From NCBI GenBank assembly GCA_003162615.1, contig PMNG01000114.1, positions 1 to 14,147 on the forward strand: a DNA stretch of 14,147 nt. The letters are read 5' to 3'. The translations under genes and the position numbers were made by a program. The DNA is from Methanothrix sp. (GTDB lineage Archaea; Halobacteriota; Methanosarcinia; Methanotrichales; Methanotrichaceae). A model generated the notes under the pieces. It was not told the origin of the DNA. It worked only from the letters and a program-made list of their open reading frames with translations, and searched no databases. Below, piece by piece: positions 13,917-14,147 of this stretch (positions are counted from its first letter, which is position 1; every line of letters begins with the position of its first letter).

Positions 13917-14147
13917 ATGAAAGTCTCGCTAATTCTCGCTAATCCCAGGTCGGGAAGCTTCAACCACGCCATCGCTGAGGTGGCGAGGAAGACACTGCAA
14001 AGCTGCGGCCACCAAGTCGCTTTCCACGACCTTTACATCGAGAGATTCGATCCCATCCTACGTTACGAGGAGATTCCCAAAAGCGCGGCTGTGGACATAG
14101 CCGTCCAGAAGCACTGCGAGGAGATCGCCTCTGCAGAGGGAATAATC
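13917..14147 (+). CDS. NAD(P)H:quinone oxidoreductase-like flavodoxin-fold protein (partial)
   Basis: The first 77 codons of a gene that runs off the window. The protein begins MKVSLILANPRSGSFNHAIA, the N-terminal FMN-binding strand and loop of the Flavodoxin_2 family (PF02525; MdaB/KefF/NQO-like), and continues with GHQVAFHDLYIERFDPIL, a typical second strand followed by the DLY motif. Such enzymes use FMN or FAD to reduce quinones or other acceptors with NAD(P)H. The ATG at 13917 is the natural start by homology; the ribosome-binding signal (CCGGAT) is weak. The gene is separated by 329 bp from the methyltransferase. The C-terminal half is not visible, so completeness and exact subfamily are unknown. 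Confidence 0.85.
   Translation, partial: MKVSLILANPRSGSFNHAIAEVARKTLQSCGHQVAFHDLYIERFDPILRYEEIPKSAAVDIAVQKHCEEIASAEGII

Overview
The window looks like the chromosome of a methanogenic archaeon, most plausibly a Methanothrix (Methanosaeta)-type member of the Methanosarcinales. The reasons are TATA-box promoters and Shine-Dalgarno signals of the GGTGA/GGAGG type, a tRNA without an encoded CCA end, a eukaryote-like GT3 glycogen synthase, a single-domain KaiC-family ATPase, a methanogen-type DUF169 protein, an FdhC-like formate/nitrite channel, and medium GC content. The taxonomic assignment is inference.

Layout. On the minus strand: tRNA-Thr(GGT) (88-161); a GT4 glycosyltransferase (373-1527); a two-gene unit of GT4 glycogen-synthase-like enzyme followed by a GalT-family nucleotidylyltransferase (3869 down to 1696, with its own TATA box at 3941-3950); a DUF169 gene (3967-4758); and an operon of KaiC-like ATPase then GT3 glycogen synthase (7628 down to 5099). 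On the plus strand, diverging from the KaiC gene: a GH57 alpha-amylase-type enzyme (7771-9252) overlapping by one base a GH133 glycogen debranching enzyme (9252-11150). Past these lie an FNT channel (minus, 11453-12376) with a clear TATA box, a possible 40-residue small protein (12624-12746) just before a SAM methyltransferase (12754-13587), and the first 77 codons of a flavodoxin-fold oxidoreductase cut by the window end (13917-14147).

How it fits together. Positions 373-11150 are a storage-polysaccharide locus. Sugar nucleotides would be made or exchanged by the GalT-like enzyme. Chains would be extended by the GT3 enzyme and one or two GT4 enzymes, and degraded or remodelled by the GH57 enzyme and the debranching enzyme. 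The synthesis arm (KaiC-GT3) and the breakdown arm (GH57-GDE) diverge from one intergenic region of about 140 bp, which would suit opposed or coordinated control. The KaiC-like ATPase is a candidate regulator, and the DUF169 protein has no known role here.

The most notable observations are: GalT appears to start at a non-canonical ATC codon placed exactly behind a GGAGGTG signal; the KaiC-like protein, joined to glycogen synthase, seems to lack one of the paired catalytic glutamates; three TTAATC elements lie 24-25 bp apart upstream of the DUF169 gene; a perfect 9-bp inverted repeat (13656-13675) sits in the gap before the oxidoreductase gene; and there is an unlisted small ORF with its own ribosome-binding signal ahead of the methyltransferase. 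I found no CRISPR array, insertion sequence, phage gene or integrase.
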